58,406 nt of DNA from UBA10133 sp964348455 (GCA_964348455.1 CAYGCQ010000006.1:1-58406); one strand, 5' to 3'. Positions 1-8,016 are shown, numbered from the stretch's first letter. Numbers and translations are program-made. The notes: generated by a model from the sequence alone, not told the origin.

Positions 1-115
1 GTAGCATGAAATGAAATACAGTCAGGAAACCCCGTACAATGCGAAGCGAAGCGGAATCTGTGCGGGGAGGACGTCATTTTGTGCGTTGGGGGTAAAGTGA
101 GTTAAAATCAAAGTA
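1..115. other. Upstream region of cysS with a hairpin
   Basis: No complete gene is visible. Bases 30-38 (CCCCGTACA) pair with 59-67 (TGTGCGGGG), one G-U pair, around a 20-nt loop rich in GCGAAGC. This may be the tail of a feature that begins before the window. The cysS -10 hexamer (TAAAAT, 103-108) lies at the end of the stretch. Confidence 0.35.
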
Positions 116-1552
116 ATGCTAAAGATATTTAACTCATTATCTAAGAATATAGAGGAATTTAAGCCTATCATGGCCGGAAAAGTAGGCCTGTATGCTTGTG
201 GTCCTACAGTTTATGACTACCCTCATATTGGTCACGGACGTAAATATGTGAATGATGATGTCCTCAAAAGGGTTTTGGAGGTAGTCGAAGGTCTAGACGT
301 GACTCATGTCCAGAATATTACCGATGTTGGGCACTTGGTTTCTGATGCCGATGAAGGAGAAGATAAGCTGGAGAAGGGGGCGAAAAAGTCTGGCAAAACG
401 GTTTGGGAGGTTGCTCAGGAGTTTACAGATTATTTTTTGAAGGAAATGGACTCTTTGAATATTCTCCGTCCTGACGTTGAGTGTAAGGCTACAGACCATA
501 TAGCGGAGCAGATTGATTTAATAAAAAAGATTTTGGAGAACGGGTATGCCTATGACACTCCGGAGGCAGTGTACTTTGATGTTTCTAGGTTTGAAGATTA
601 TGGAAAACTTTTTGGTCAGTCGTTAGAGGATAAAATGGTAGGGGTCCGTGATGAGGTGGTTACAGACAATAGTAAAAAGCATCCGGCCGATTTTGCTTTG
701 TGGTTTAAAAGAGTAGGCAAGTTCTCAGATCATGTGATGCACTGGGAAAGTCCTTGGGGGGATGGTTTTCCTGGATGGCACATAGAGTGTAGTGCTATGA
801 GTATGAAGTATCTGGGTGAGCAAATTGATATTCATACCGGCGGAGAAGATCATCTATCCATTCACCATCCGAATGAGATTGCTCAGAGTGAAGCTGCGAC
901 AGGCAAAAAACCATTTGTGAAGTACTGGTTCCATAGCTTATTCTTGGCGGTTGATGGAAAGAAGATGAGTAAGAGTCTGGGTAATGTTTACAGAGTGTCT
1001 GATATTGTAGAAAAAGGCTTTTCGCCGATGGCACTCAGGTACTATTATCTATCTGCGCATTACCGCAAACAGATGAATTTTTCCTGGGAAGGTATGGAGG
1101 GTGTCTCCAATTCTTACAAGAAGTTAAAGAAGGAATTTTTGGCTCTGAGAGTGGAAGGTGGTCAGGATAAAAATGTCTTCGGCGATAGTTCTGTTGAGTT
1201 GTCCGGACGTGAAACCTTTTTTAGAGATGAATTTGTAAAAGCAGTGGAAGATGACTTGAACATGTCTAGTGCTTTGGCAGTCTCTCGGGCTGTTTTGAAA
1301 GATAATATTCTTTCTTCGTTCGAGAAGAGACGTCTAGTTGAAAACTTTGATAAGGTTTTCGGCCTTAAGCTATCCGAGCATGACGATATGCCGATTGAAG
1401 TTCCCGATGAGGTAACGGAGCTACTTAACAAACGAGAAGAGATGAGAGATTCCAAGCGGTGGGCCGAGTCTGATGTTCTTCGATTGGAAATTGAAAAATT
1501 AGGTTACAAGGTTTCAGACTATTTTGATGGAGTGAAAGTCGAGAAAATTTAA
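116..1552 (+). CDS. cysS: Cysteinyl-tRNA synthetase
   Basis: Class I aminoacyl-tRNA synthetase that charges tRNA-Cys. The HIGH motif is present as PHIGH at residues 36-40, and KMSKS lies near residue 282 (KKMSKSLGN). Zinc ligands fit Cys28, the Cys of HIECS and the His pair of SIHHPNE. The length of 478 residues is usual for the family. There is no SD; a -10-like TAAAAT (103-108) ends 7 nt before the ATG, suggesting a leaderless mRNA. A terminator follows directly. The gene stands alone, with no operon partner visible. Confidence 0.97.
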   Translation: MLKIFNSLSKNIEEFKPIMAGKVGLYACGPTVYDYPHIGHGRKYVNDDVLKRVLEVVEGLDVTHVQNITDVGHLVSDADEGEDKLEKGAKKSGKTVWEVAQEFTDYFLKEMDSLNILRPDVECKATDHIAEQIDLIKKILENGYAYDTPEAVYFDVSRFEDYGKLFGQSLEDKMVGVRDEVVTDNSKKHPADFALWFKRVGKFSDHVMHWESPWGDGFPGWHIECSAMSMKYLGEQIDIHTGGEDHLSIHHPNEIAQSEAATGKKPFVKYWFHSLFLAVDGKKMSKSLGNVYRVSDIVEKGFSPMALRYYYLSAHYRKQMNFSWEGMEGVSNSYKKLKKEFLALRVEGGQDKNVFGDSSVELSGRETFFRDEFVKAVEDDLNMSSALAVSRAVLKDNILSSFEKRRLVENFDKVFGLKLSEHDDMPIEVPDEVTELLNKREEMRDSKRWAESDVLRLEIEKLGYKVSDYFDGVKVEKI

Positions 1553-1558
1553 CAAAAA

Positions 1559-1576
1559 ACCCGCCTTTCGGCGGGT
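1559..1576. terminator. Bidirectional terminator
   Basis: Perfect 7-bp stem ACCCGCC/GGCGGGT with a TTTC loop. Six A residues precede it, giving a T-tract on the minus strand, and a T-rich stretch follows on the plus strand. It serves cysS and the converging small minus-strand ORF. Confidence 0.85.
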
Positions 1577-1582
1577 AGTCAA

Positions 1583-1708
1583 TTATTTCTTTTTGCCCAA
1601 TTTTTCGTTTATTTCTCGAAGTTCATCCAGCACTGCTTTTAAACCTGCGGCCAAAGTGTACAAGATTAAGATTAATCCGCCTGTTATTATTCCAATTAGA
1701 ATTTCCAC
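1583..1708 (-). CDS. 41-residue single-pass membrane protein
   Basis: Small ORF starting with GTG. It begins VEILIGIITGGLILILY, one hydrophobic helix of about 20 residues, followed by a charged amphipathic tail ending in KLGKKK. Support is strong for its size: an SD (GAAGGAG) 5 nt before GTG, a near-consensus promoter upstream (1743-1771) and a terminator just after the stop. No family recognised. The layout matches the other small membrane genes of this window. Confidence 0.7.
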   Translation of the reverse strand: MEILIGIITGGLILILYTLAAGLKAVLDELREINEKLGKKK

Positions 1709-1742
1709 AGTTACTCCTTCTTTCTATTGTTTTCTAAGCCCT

Positions 1743-1771
1743 ATAGTACCACATTTGGGTCTTTATGTCAA
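1743..1771 (-). promoter_or_regulatory. Promoter of the 41-residue ORF
   Basis: On the minus strand TTGACA (1771-1766), a 17-nt spacer and TACTAT (1748-1743) form a near-consensus sigma70-type promoter about 35 nt upstream of the GTG. Confidence 0.75.
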
Positions 1772-1789
1772 GGGGCGTATAATATAATT

Positions 1790-2545
1790 ATGGAAATATA
1801 TATCGTCGCTACTATTCTGTTTGTCTTGTTTTCGAGCCTAAAAATCGTCCAGGAATACGAGAGAGGGGTGATTTTTCTGTTGGGTAGGGTTACTGGTGTT
1901 CGAGGCCCAGGACTGATTATCTTGATACCATTTTTTGAAGTAATGAGGAAGGTCCAGCTGAGAACTATTACCATGGGTATTCCTTCTCAAAAGATTATAA
2001 CGAAGGACAATGTTTCGATTGATATTGCGGCCGTAGCTTATTACCACATTGTGGATCCACAGAAGTCAGTGATCGCTATTGATGATATCTATTCCGCTGT
2101 AAATCAGATTTCTCAAACTACCGTAAGGAATGTTGTCGGCCAGTTTACTTTGGATGAGCTACTTTCCCAGACAACCAAAATCAATCAACAGATTCAGAAA
2201 GTGATTGATGCTCATACAGAGCCTTGGGGCGCTCAAGTAACGGCCGTTGAGATAAAAGACATCGCGTTACCTGATAATATGCAGAGAGCTATGGCTAAAG
2301 AAGCCGAGGCGGAAAGAGAGCGAAGAGCCAAAGTGGTCGCAGCTGAAGGTGAATTCCAGTCAGCTCAGAAATTAGCTGAGGCGGCAGATGTAATCTCAAA
2401 ACACCCAGTGGCATTACAACTAAGGACGTTGCAGACTATGGCCGAGATTGCAGTTGAGAAAAACTCTACAATAATTTTTCCGGCACAATTTATGACAACG
2501 GTTAAAGAAGCGGTCAAAATGATTTCTGACGACAGCAAGAAATGA
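1790..2545 (+). CDS. SPFH/stomatin-like membrane protein
   Basis: Band-7/slipin protein of 251 residues. An N-terminal membrane helix (residues 3-17) leads into the SPFH domain (YERGVIFLLGRVTGVRGPG), then a coiled-coil rich in Ala/Glu (AKEAEAERERRAKVVAAEGE) typical of oligomerising stomatins. An upstream in-frame start at 1727 is rejected, because TATAAT (1778-1783) ends 6 nt before the ATG at 1790 and the longer start would lie upstream of the likely transcription start. Stomatins organise membrane microdomains; no partner protease (NfeD) is adjacent. Confidence 0.9.
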   Translation: MEIYIVATILFVLFSSLKIVQEYERGVIFLLGRVTGVRGPGLIILIPFFEVMRKVQLRTITMGIPSQKIITKDNVSIDIAAVAYYHIVDPQKSVIAIDDIYSAVNQISQTTVRNVVGQFTLDELLSQTTKINQQIQKVIDAHTEPWGAQVTAVEIKDIALPDNMQRAMAKEAEAERERRAKVVAAEGEFQSAQKLAEAADVISKHPVALQLRTLQTMAEIAVEKNSTIIFPAQFMTTVKEAVKMISDDSKK

Positions 2546-2557
2546 TTTAGAAAAAAA

Positions 2558-4132
2558 CTAATTTTCTCTGAAGTGGCATCCGATAGATCTCGGATTTGCA
2601 TAAGCTGCTTTGGCTACTATGAGTGAAACAAGAACAAGATTTCTAAGCCCTAATAACTCATCGGATAGTGTTGCGTCACGATAAAATTTATTTATAGTGT
2701 TTTCCATTTGGGTTAGATCGGTAATTGCTCTTTCCAAAAGAGGAGTTTTGCGAACTAGCCCAACCATGTTCCACATAATGTTTTTGATAGTAGTGGCGTC
2801 GGAGATCAACAGAGCGCTGTCAGCCGGAAATTTTTTAAAGTAGTTCCATCTTGGGACAGATTGTGAGTCCGGTGAATATTGATTTGATATTTCTTCGGCG
2901 ATAGTTTTTCCGGCTCGATTACCAATAACTAAACCTTCAAGCAGGGAGGTACTTGCGAGACGATTACCGCCATGGAGTCCTGTACATGATACTTCGCCGA
3001 TGGCAAATAAATTATTTATATTGCTTCTACCTTGTAAATCGGTTAGGACTCCACCGCAAGAGTAGTGAGCCGCTGGGGAAACCGGTACTAAGTCCTTGGT
3101 GATATCGATGCCGTACTTAAGGCATGTTTCGTGAATCATAGGAAAATGTTTAAGGATTTCTTCTTTTGAAATATAAGACTTTAGATCCAAATACACATTG
3201 GATTCACCGGTCTCAATCATCTCGGTAAAGATAGCTCGTGAGACCTTGTCTCGAGTTGTGAGATCTGGTTTTTCGAGATCGGGATAGTACTTTTGCATAA
3301 AAGGAACTCCTTTTGAATTAGTTAGTCGAGCTCCTTCACCCCTTACAGCTTCGCTAATCAAGAATGGGGGAGCCCCGGGAAGTTTGAGAGCCGTGGGATG
3401 AAACTGTTCAAACTCCATGTTTAGTAGTTTAGCTCCAGCCCTGTGAGCCATTGCAATACCATCTCCCCTGGCTCCTTTGGGGTTGGTAGTAAAAGCATAT
3501 ATTTGGCCATTGCCTCCAGTAGCAAGAACGGTCTTCTTAGCTAGAATTCTGGAAATTTGGCCGTCCTTTTGGTCGAAAGCGTAGATACCAAGACAGGTAT
3601 CGGTTTTATATTTGTTTAACCAATCGTTTGTTTGATGACCGGTAGTAAGTAAATCAACAGCAGTTAAGTTCTCAATTATTGTGACGTTTTTTATTTTTTT
3701 TAGGGTATCGGAAAGGTGCTCTTGAATTGACCGCCCCGTAAAGTCAGATACTTTAGCGACGCGAGGCACTTGGTGTCCTCCTTCTAGAGCGTAAGACATT
3801 TTTCCGTCTTTCTCTTGGTCGAAAGGGACCTTAGCTATGCGACTTAGTATCTTTTCGACCAACTCGGGGCCTTCATCTGCCAGCACTTGAGCTGCTTCAG
3901 GTAAGCCAATTTCATCTGCTGACTTTAAGATGTCTTGTACTAAGTCGGATCCTCCTTTGGCAATAATTCCGCCTTGTGCATAGTTGGTGTTTGATTCGTT
4001 TGGGCTTGATGCTCTAGTTAAAATTATAATGCGAGCATCTGGCTTCTCTTCATTTATTTTGATAGCTGCAGTAGCCCCGGCAATTCCTGTTCCTATTATG
4101 AGTACATCAGTTTCAAGCAGTTCTTTTTTCAT
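2558..4132 (-). CDS. nadB: L-aspartate oxidase
   Basis: Flavoprotein that oxidises L-aspartate to iminoaspartate, the first step of de novo NAD synthesis. The FAD dinucleotide motif GTGIAGATAA is at the N-terminus; NYAQGG, GDGIAMAHRAGA, EFEQFHPTAL and SEAVRGEGA are family hallmarks, and the C-terminal YANPRSIGCHFRE closes the fold. Length (524) is normal. It is the last gene of the nadC-nadA-nadB series, 188 nt after nadA. That gap holds two strong hairpins and could be a regulated leader. No SD. Confidence 0.96.
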   Translation of the reverse strand: MKKELLETDVLIIGTGIAGATAAIKINEEKPDARIIILTRASSPNESNTNYAQGGIIAKGGSDLVQDILKSADEIGLPEAAQVLADEGPELVEKILSRIAKVPFDQEKDGKMSYALEGGHQVPRVAKVSDFTGRSIQEHLSDTLKKIKNVTIIENLTAVDLLTTGHQTNDWLNKYKTDTCLGIYAFDQKDGQISRILAKKTVLATGGNGQIYAFTTNPKGARGDGIAMAHRAGAKLLNMEFEQFHPTALKLPGAPPFLISEAVRGEGARLTNSKGVPFMQKYYPDLEKPDLTTRDKVSRAIFTEMIETGESNVYLDLKSYISKEEILKHFPMIHETCLKYGIDITKDLVPVSPAAHYSCGGVLTDLQGRSNINNLFAIGEVSCTGLHGGNRLASTSLLEGLVIGNRAGKTIAEEISNQYSPDSQSVPRWNYFKKFPADSALLISDATTIKNIMWNMVGLVRKTPLLERAITDLTQMENTINKFYRDATLSDELLGLRNLVLVSLIVAKAAYANPRSIGCHFREN

Positions 4133-4190
4133 AATAACTATTTTTTTAATTATTTCTGTCGTAGCTATCCATACGAAAAAACAGCAACGT

Positions 4191-4210
4191 CATTTTGCCA
4201 GCGCAAAATG
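4191..4210 (-). other. Hairpin 1 in the nadA-nadB gap
   Basis: Perfect 8-bp inverted repeat CATTTTGC/GCAAAATG with a 4-nt loop, in the transcribed gap between nadA and nadB. It has no T-tract, so it is not an obvious terminator. Confidence 0.5.
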
Positions 4211-4223
4211 CGGCTTCTTTCGC

Positions 4224-4265
4224 GGCAGAAAATTTTGTGAATACACAAAAACCAGCTTTTCTGCC
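4224..4265 (-). other. Hairpin 2 in the nadA-nadB gap
   Basis: Outer stem GGCAGAAAA/TTTTCTGCC (9 bp) continues into inner stem TTTTGTG/CACAAAA (7 bp) with a 6-nt bulge and a 4-nt loop. With hairpin 1 it forms a structured leader in front of nadB. A regulatory or processing role is inference. Confidence 0.5.
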
Positions 4266-4320
4266 TTACGAAATGTTTTTCTTAATGGACAGATACTTCG
4301 GTATTTAAATAAAATATTTT

Positions 4321-5388
4321 TCATTTTATCGCAATCATGCGCCTAATTGGTAACTCGGCTTTGGTTCTGAGCTTTTCTGGGACGCTGATTTCGAATTGTT
4401 TATTTTCTAAGGCAGTGATAACTGTTTCTAGATTGTTTTGGGCCATATGAGGACATCTTTTTTGTATAGAACAAACCTGGACAACATTTTTGTGTTTGGC
4501 GGCCAACATCTCCACCATGGCACATTCTGTAAAAAATGCAACCGGGAGGTCTTGGACATCTTTTTTCTCGATATTTTTAATCATTTCTCCTGTTGATCCG
4601 GAGTAGTCTACTTCGGCAATCACATCTGGTGGGCATTCTGGGTGAGCCATGATGTATACGCCCGGGAAGCCCTTTCTCAATTCTATGGCGTCTTTGGGGG
4701 TAAATTTTTCATGAACTTCACATTTTCCTTCCCAAGCAATGAAGGTGATGCCTTTATTTGGTAACCTCGGCGCCTTTTTTGTAACATCGGGAAAAGTGAT
4801 GTATGCACCCATATCTTTGGCGACATTTTGGGCCAGGAACTTGTCGGGAAGGAAAATTACCTTGTTGGTTTTCCATTCTTTCAGGGCCCATTCAACCACT
4901 TTACGAGCATTACCGGATGCACAGCAGACATCGACTTCGGACTTGGTGTCAGCATCGGTGTTTACGTAGGCCACAACTGGTACTCCGGGAAACATTGATT
5001 TAAGTTTTCTAACATCTACCCCGATTATGCTAGACGCCAATGAACATCCGGCTTTAAGAGAGGGGATTAGCACTGTTTTTTTTGGGTTTAATACCTTGGC
5101 TGTTTCGGCCATAAATTTAACACCCAAAAACAGAATTAAATTGGCATCTGTTTCAGTTGCTCTTCGAGAAAGTTCCAGAGAGTCACCTCTAATACCTAAA
5201 ACTTCGTCGCACTGCAGATCCCAGGACATGTAATTATGTTTAAGAATGACGGCGTTTTTATCCTTGACGAGTCTGTTTAATTTCTCGACTTGTCCGGCTT
5301 TGATCCACAGTTCGAAGTCAGGACTGTAGTCGGAATATTTTTCTTTGAATAGATCGTAAATTTCTTGTTGGGATTTTAAGTTGGTCAT
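4321..5388 (-). CDS. nadA: Quinolinate synthase
   Basis: Condenses iminoaspartate with dihydroxyacetone phosphate to quinolinate, using a [4Fe-4S] cluster. The three cluster cysteines are visible in SLKAGCSLAS, MAHPECPPDV and QKRCPHMAQNN. KHNYMSWDLQ and AYVNTDADTKSEVDVCCAS are also family blocks. The length of 355 residues is complete. It lies between nadC and nadB on the same strand, separated from nadC by 103 nt that hold a head-to-head pair of palindromic repeats. Confidence 0.96.
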   Translation of the reverse strand: MTNLKSQQEIYDLFKEKYSDYSPDFELWIKAGQVEKLNRLVKDKNAVILKHNYMSWDLQCDEVLGIRGDSLELSRRATETDANLILFLGVKFMAETAKVLNPKKTVLIPSLKAGCSLASSIIGVDVRKLKSMFPGVPVVAYVNTDADTKSEVDVCCASGNARKVVEWALKEWKTNKVIFLPDKFLAQNVAKDMGAYITFPDVTKKAPRLPNKGITFIAWEGKCEVHEKFTPKDAIELRKGFPGVYIMAHPECPPDVIAEVDYSGSTGEMIKNIEKKDVQDLPVAFFTECAMVEMLAAKHKNVVQVCSIQKRCPHMAQNNLETVITALENKQFEISVPEKLRTKAELPIRRMIAIK

Positions 5389-5421
5389 TTTAGTTTTTTA
5401 AATTTGTAATTATTAATTAGT

Positions 5422-5483
5422 GTCATTCTGAACTTGATTCAGAATCCAGGATTTTCTGGATGCCGGATCAGGTCCGACATGAC
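5422..5483. repeat. Head-to-head pair of ~28-nt palindromic repeats
   Basis: Two copies of one family: 5422-5449 (GTCATTCTGAA...ATCCAG) and, inverted, 5456-5483 (CTGGAT...ACATGAC). Each has GTCAT at one end, CCAG at the other and a self-complementary middle. Further copies lie inside ychF and inside the secreted protein gene at 19166-19894. Confidence 0.8.
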
Positions 5484-5491
5484 GAATATAA

Positions 5492-6364
5492 CTATTTATT
5501 AAAAATAATGTGTAGTGAAATATCGAAGGCGTCGACGGAGTGGGTGAGTGCGCCGACTGAGATAAAGTCCACCCCGGTTATGGCCACAGATCTAACACGA
5601 TCGATTGTCATGTTTCCGGAGGCTTCTAGGGGTATGTAAATGTCCTTATTTTCTTTATATTTATTTCTAATCTGGACGGCACTCTTAGTTTCTTCGTTAT
5701 TCATATTGTCGAGTAGAATCCTGTCCGGATTATTTTCAAGTGCAGTCTTAAGTTCTTTTTTATTGCGGACCTCTACTTCGAGAGGTATGTCTGGGTATTT
5801 TGCTCTAAATATTTTTATAGCCAGTTCAACGTTTCCGTCAAGCATATCGATATGATTATTTTTGATTAGACCCATCTCACTAAGATTCAGTCGGTGATTT
5901 GTACCACCACCATCCCGGACAGCTTTTTTGTCTAGGTCACCATAGCCAGGAAATACTTTTCGGGTGTCTAGTATTATCGCTCCGGTTCCGCGAACTTCGT
6001 CTACGAACCGACGAGTTTCGGTCGCAATACCGCTCATACGTCTAAGAAACTCTAAGGAGATTCTTTCACCGGCAAGAATGCTTCTAGCTGGTCCGGAAAT
6101 TTTGGCTATTTTGTCGCCCCTTCTTACAAAGTCTCCATCTTTTAGTAAAGGGGTGAATAGTATTCTGGGATCGGTTTCTTCCATAACCAGTTGTGCGATT
6201 TCAATCCCTGAGACGGTTCCAGAACTGGCTTTGACAACATACTCAGCCGAAGCAGTGAGCTCTTTTTCGATGAGTGCAATTGAGGTTACGTCTCCTAGCG
6301 GCCCACTATCTGCTGAAAGAGCTTCTCTGATTTGTACCCTTCTGCTTGACAGATGTTCTATCAT
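5492..6364 (-). CDS. nadC: Nicotinate-nucleotide pyrophosphorylase (quinolinate phosphoribosyltransferase)
   Basis: Converts quinolinate and PRPP to nicotinate mononucleotide, the third step of the pathway. Family motifs: LEFLRRMSGIAT, LDTRKVFPGYGDLDKKAVRD (LDTRKT-type), GGGTNHRLNL, LIKNNHI, and the C-terminal D-SVGALTHS block. Length (290) is normal. First gene of nadC-nadA-nadB. A TATCAT -10 ends 6 nt before the ATG (leaderless type) and lies inside a perfect 21-bp palindrome (6363-6383), so repression at the promoter is likely. Confidence 0.96.
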   Translation of the reverse strand: MIEHLSSRRVQIREALSADSGPLGDVTSIALIEKELTASAEYVVKASSGTVSGIEIAQLVMEETDPRILFTPLLKDGDFVRRGDKIAKISGPARSILAGERISLEFLRRMSGIATETRRFVDEVRGTGAIILDTRKVFPGYGDLDKKAVRDGGGTNHRLNLSEMGLIKNNHIDMLDGNVELAIKIFRAKYPDIPLEVEVRNKKELKTALENNPDRILLDNMNNEETKSAVQIRNKYKENKDIYIPLEASGNMTIDRVRSVAITGVDFISVGALTHSVDAFDISLHIIFNK

Positions 6365-6383
6365 AGTGTTATGATAACACTAT
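6363..6383. promoter_or_regulatory. Palindromic operator over the nadC promoter
   Basis: Perfect inverted repeat with 10-nt arms (ATAGTGTTAT) around a central G6373. It covers the nadC -10 hexamer and start codon and reaches toward the promoter of the divergent gene at 6452. Its shape suits a dimeric repressor. The regulator is unknown. Confidence 0.7.
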
Positions 6384-6402
6384 CTTGGGGGATGTCAAGT
6401 AG

Positions 6403-6408
6403 TATAAT
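6403..6408 (+). promoter_or_regulatory. -10 box for the gene at 6452
   Basis: TATAAT 44 nt before the ATG, leaving a leader that carries the SD. The -35 region would overlap the end of the palindromic operator at 6363-6383. Confidence 0.5.
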
Positions 6409-6451
6409 ATCGCTCGAAAGAACGTTAATTTTGTAATATGTGGAGGATTTC

Positions 6452-6760
6452 ATGAAACCGTTGTTAGACCCAAGATGGCCTACATTTTTGAAGATTCACG
6501 AATTGAAAGATACGTTGATCGGTTCTGCTGGACCGCTAAATTTTTTGAAGCGACGCATCAGTCACGAGGGGTTTGATGGCATGAAGGTGACCTATCCGTT
6601 TGAATGGGGGGTTTTGGAGCGAGGCGAGTCGGTAGCGGCTCTGATTCATGATCCCGTTGCTGATATGGTCGCAATCGTCGAGCAGCTCAGCAAAGAAAAT
6701 AATCCCGTATCCAGGCTTGAGATGTTTGTCTCAGGCCTGGTTATTTTGTATATATACTAA
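6452..6760 (+). CDS. Hypothetical protein, 102 residues, divergent from nadC
   Basis: No family recognised. ATG at 6452 is preferred over an in-frame GTG at 6440 because GGAGG (6442-6446) sits 5 nt before it. The protein starts MKPLLDPRWPTFLKIHELKD and has no signal or membrane helix until a short hydrophobic C-terminus (FVSGLVILYIY). Those last residues are read through an evident terminator hairpin (6711-6747), so the true end may lie earlier, with one base lost near 6692. It shares a control region with nadC. Confidence 0.55.
   Translation: MKPLLDPRWPTFLKIHELKDTLIGSAGPLNFLKRRISHEGFDGMKVTYPFEWGVLERGESVAALIHDPVADMVAIVEQLSKENNPVSRLEMFVSGLVILYIY
6711..6747 (+). terminator. Terminator overlapping the 3' end of the 6452 ORF
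   Basis: 12-bp stem CCAGGCTTGAGA/TCTCAGGCCTGG with one G-U pair and the loop TGTTTG, followed by TTATTTT. Confidence 0.75.
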
Positions 6761-6846
6761 ACCTAGGGAATTATCCGGACAGTTGCTGTATTTATTAGTT
6801 TATTTGAGATATGATTTATCTGAGTATTATGTAAGAAATATTGACA

Positions 6847-7953
6847 ATGCAAATTCCAACTTCCGAAAATTTTGGGGAGGAATTGTTTGAGACTTCAGAT
6901 GGTTTTTTGTTGTCTGGTAACAATGGCAAGGTTATTCTGCTGAATGATGTAGGAAGAAATATTTGGGGCTTAAAAAAAAGTGTCACGACTGGCTTCGATG
7001 TTTGTAAGCTGGTAAAAATTGCGTCGTTAAGTGCACGGGATCCAGATAAATTTTTTTCTAAAACTATGCAGTTGATCAGATCTAAGAATAGAGTTGAAAG
7101 AGTAGAGATATCTCTGGTGGGAGGAAAAGTAATTGATTTTCACACTTTCCCAATGGTGGGTGCTGATAATAAAATACACGGAAGAATTTGGTATTTTAGA
7201 GATATTACTGAGCAAAAGATGGTGGAGGATTTAAGAAATTTGCAACATATAATGATGGAGAACTTGGGAGAAGGTGTAGTAATGGTTGCAGCTGAAGACA
7301 ACAAGATTGTTTACTCAAACAAGAGGTTTGAAAAAATATATGGATATAAAAGAAATGAGCTGATAGGTAAATGTGTCTGTATTTTGAACGCTCCTCAGGA
7401 TAATTTAACCTGCCAAGAGGTAAGCTCTATGATCAATAAGTCGGTTAGTGATACAGGAGAATGGAGAGGAATTATTAAAAGTATTAAAAAAGATGGGACA
7501 TTTATTTGGTCAGAAGCAAAAACTGTTCCCATATATCATTCGCGGTATGGAAATACGCTTGTCTCGATTCAGTCAGATGTTACCGACAAATTTATATCTG
7601 ACAAAAAACTGCAAGAATCAGAAAAGAGGTATCGAGTATTGTTCGAGAATAGTCATGAAGCAATCGTATTTATTTCTGAGGATGGACGAGTATTGGATGC
7701 TAATCCCGCAGCTCAGAGGTTGGTGGGCTACTCGTTAGGAGATTTTAAAAAATTGATGAGAGATGCATTTGTCGATTTGTCAGACAAAAGAATTCATAAA
7801 CTTCTTGAACATAGAGATAGGTTTGCCTATTTTCGGGGAAATTTTCGAGTTATTAGACGCGATGGAAAGAAAATTAATTGTGAGGGTACAGCTGTGACTT
7901 TTAAGGACAGAGGTGGATTTGAGCAGTCGCATGTTGTTTTTCGGGAATGCTGA
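6847..7953 (+). CDS. Triple-PAS sensory protein without an output domain
   Basis: About 368 residues that I read as three consecutive PAS domains. The first (residues ~15-125) ends in FRDITEQKM; the second (~135-250) contains ENLGEGVVMVAAEDNKIVYSN and ends in QSDVTDKF; the third (~260-365) contains YRVLFENSHEAIVFISEDG. No histidine kinase, GGDEF, methyl-acceptor or DNA-binding domain follows. It is soluble, with no membrane helix. An in-frame TTG at 6841 is an alternative start. No SD. A ligand- or redox-sensing adaptor is an inference. Confidence 0.8.
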   Translation: MQIPTSENFGEELFETSDGFLLSGNNGKVILLNDVGRNIWGLKKSVTTGFDVCKLVKIASLSARDPDKFFSKTMQLIRSKNRVERVEISLVGGKVIDFHTFPMVGADNKIHGRIWYFRDITEQKMVEDLRNLQHIMMENLGEGVVMVAAEDNKIVYSNKRFEKIYGYKRNELIGKCVCILNAPQDNLTCQEVSSMINKSVSDTGEWRGIIKSIKKDGTFIWSEAKTVPIYHSRYGNTLVSIQSDVTDKFISDKKLQESEKRYRVLFENSHEAIVFISEDGRVLDANPAAQRLVGYSLGDFKKLMRDAFVDLSDKRIHKLLEHRDRFAYFRGNFRVIRRDGKKINCEGTAVTFKDRGGFEQSHVVFREC

Positions 7954-8016
7954 AGAAGTTGAATTAATAAATATAATTTAGGGTAATATTAATTTATAGA
8001 TTATTAGCTAACTCAT

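Noticed and set aside
1..115. Riboswitch or T-box before cysS
   Set aside because: No T-box sequence or specifier loop is seen, and the -10 lies downstream of the hairpin, so the hairpin would not be in the cysS mRNA.
4739..5233. Plus-strand ORFs opposite nadA
   Set aside because: Antisense shadows of a well-conserved gene; no SD, promoter or family.
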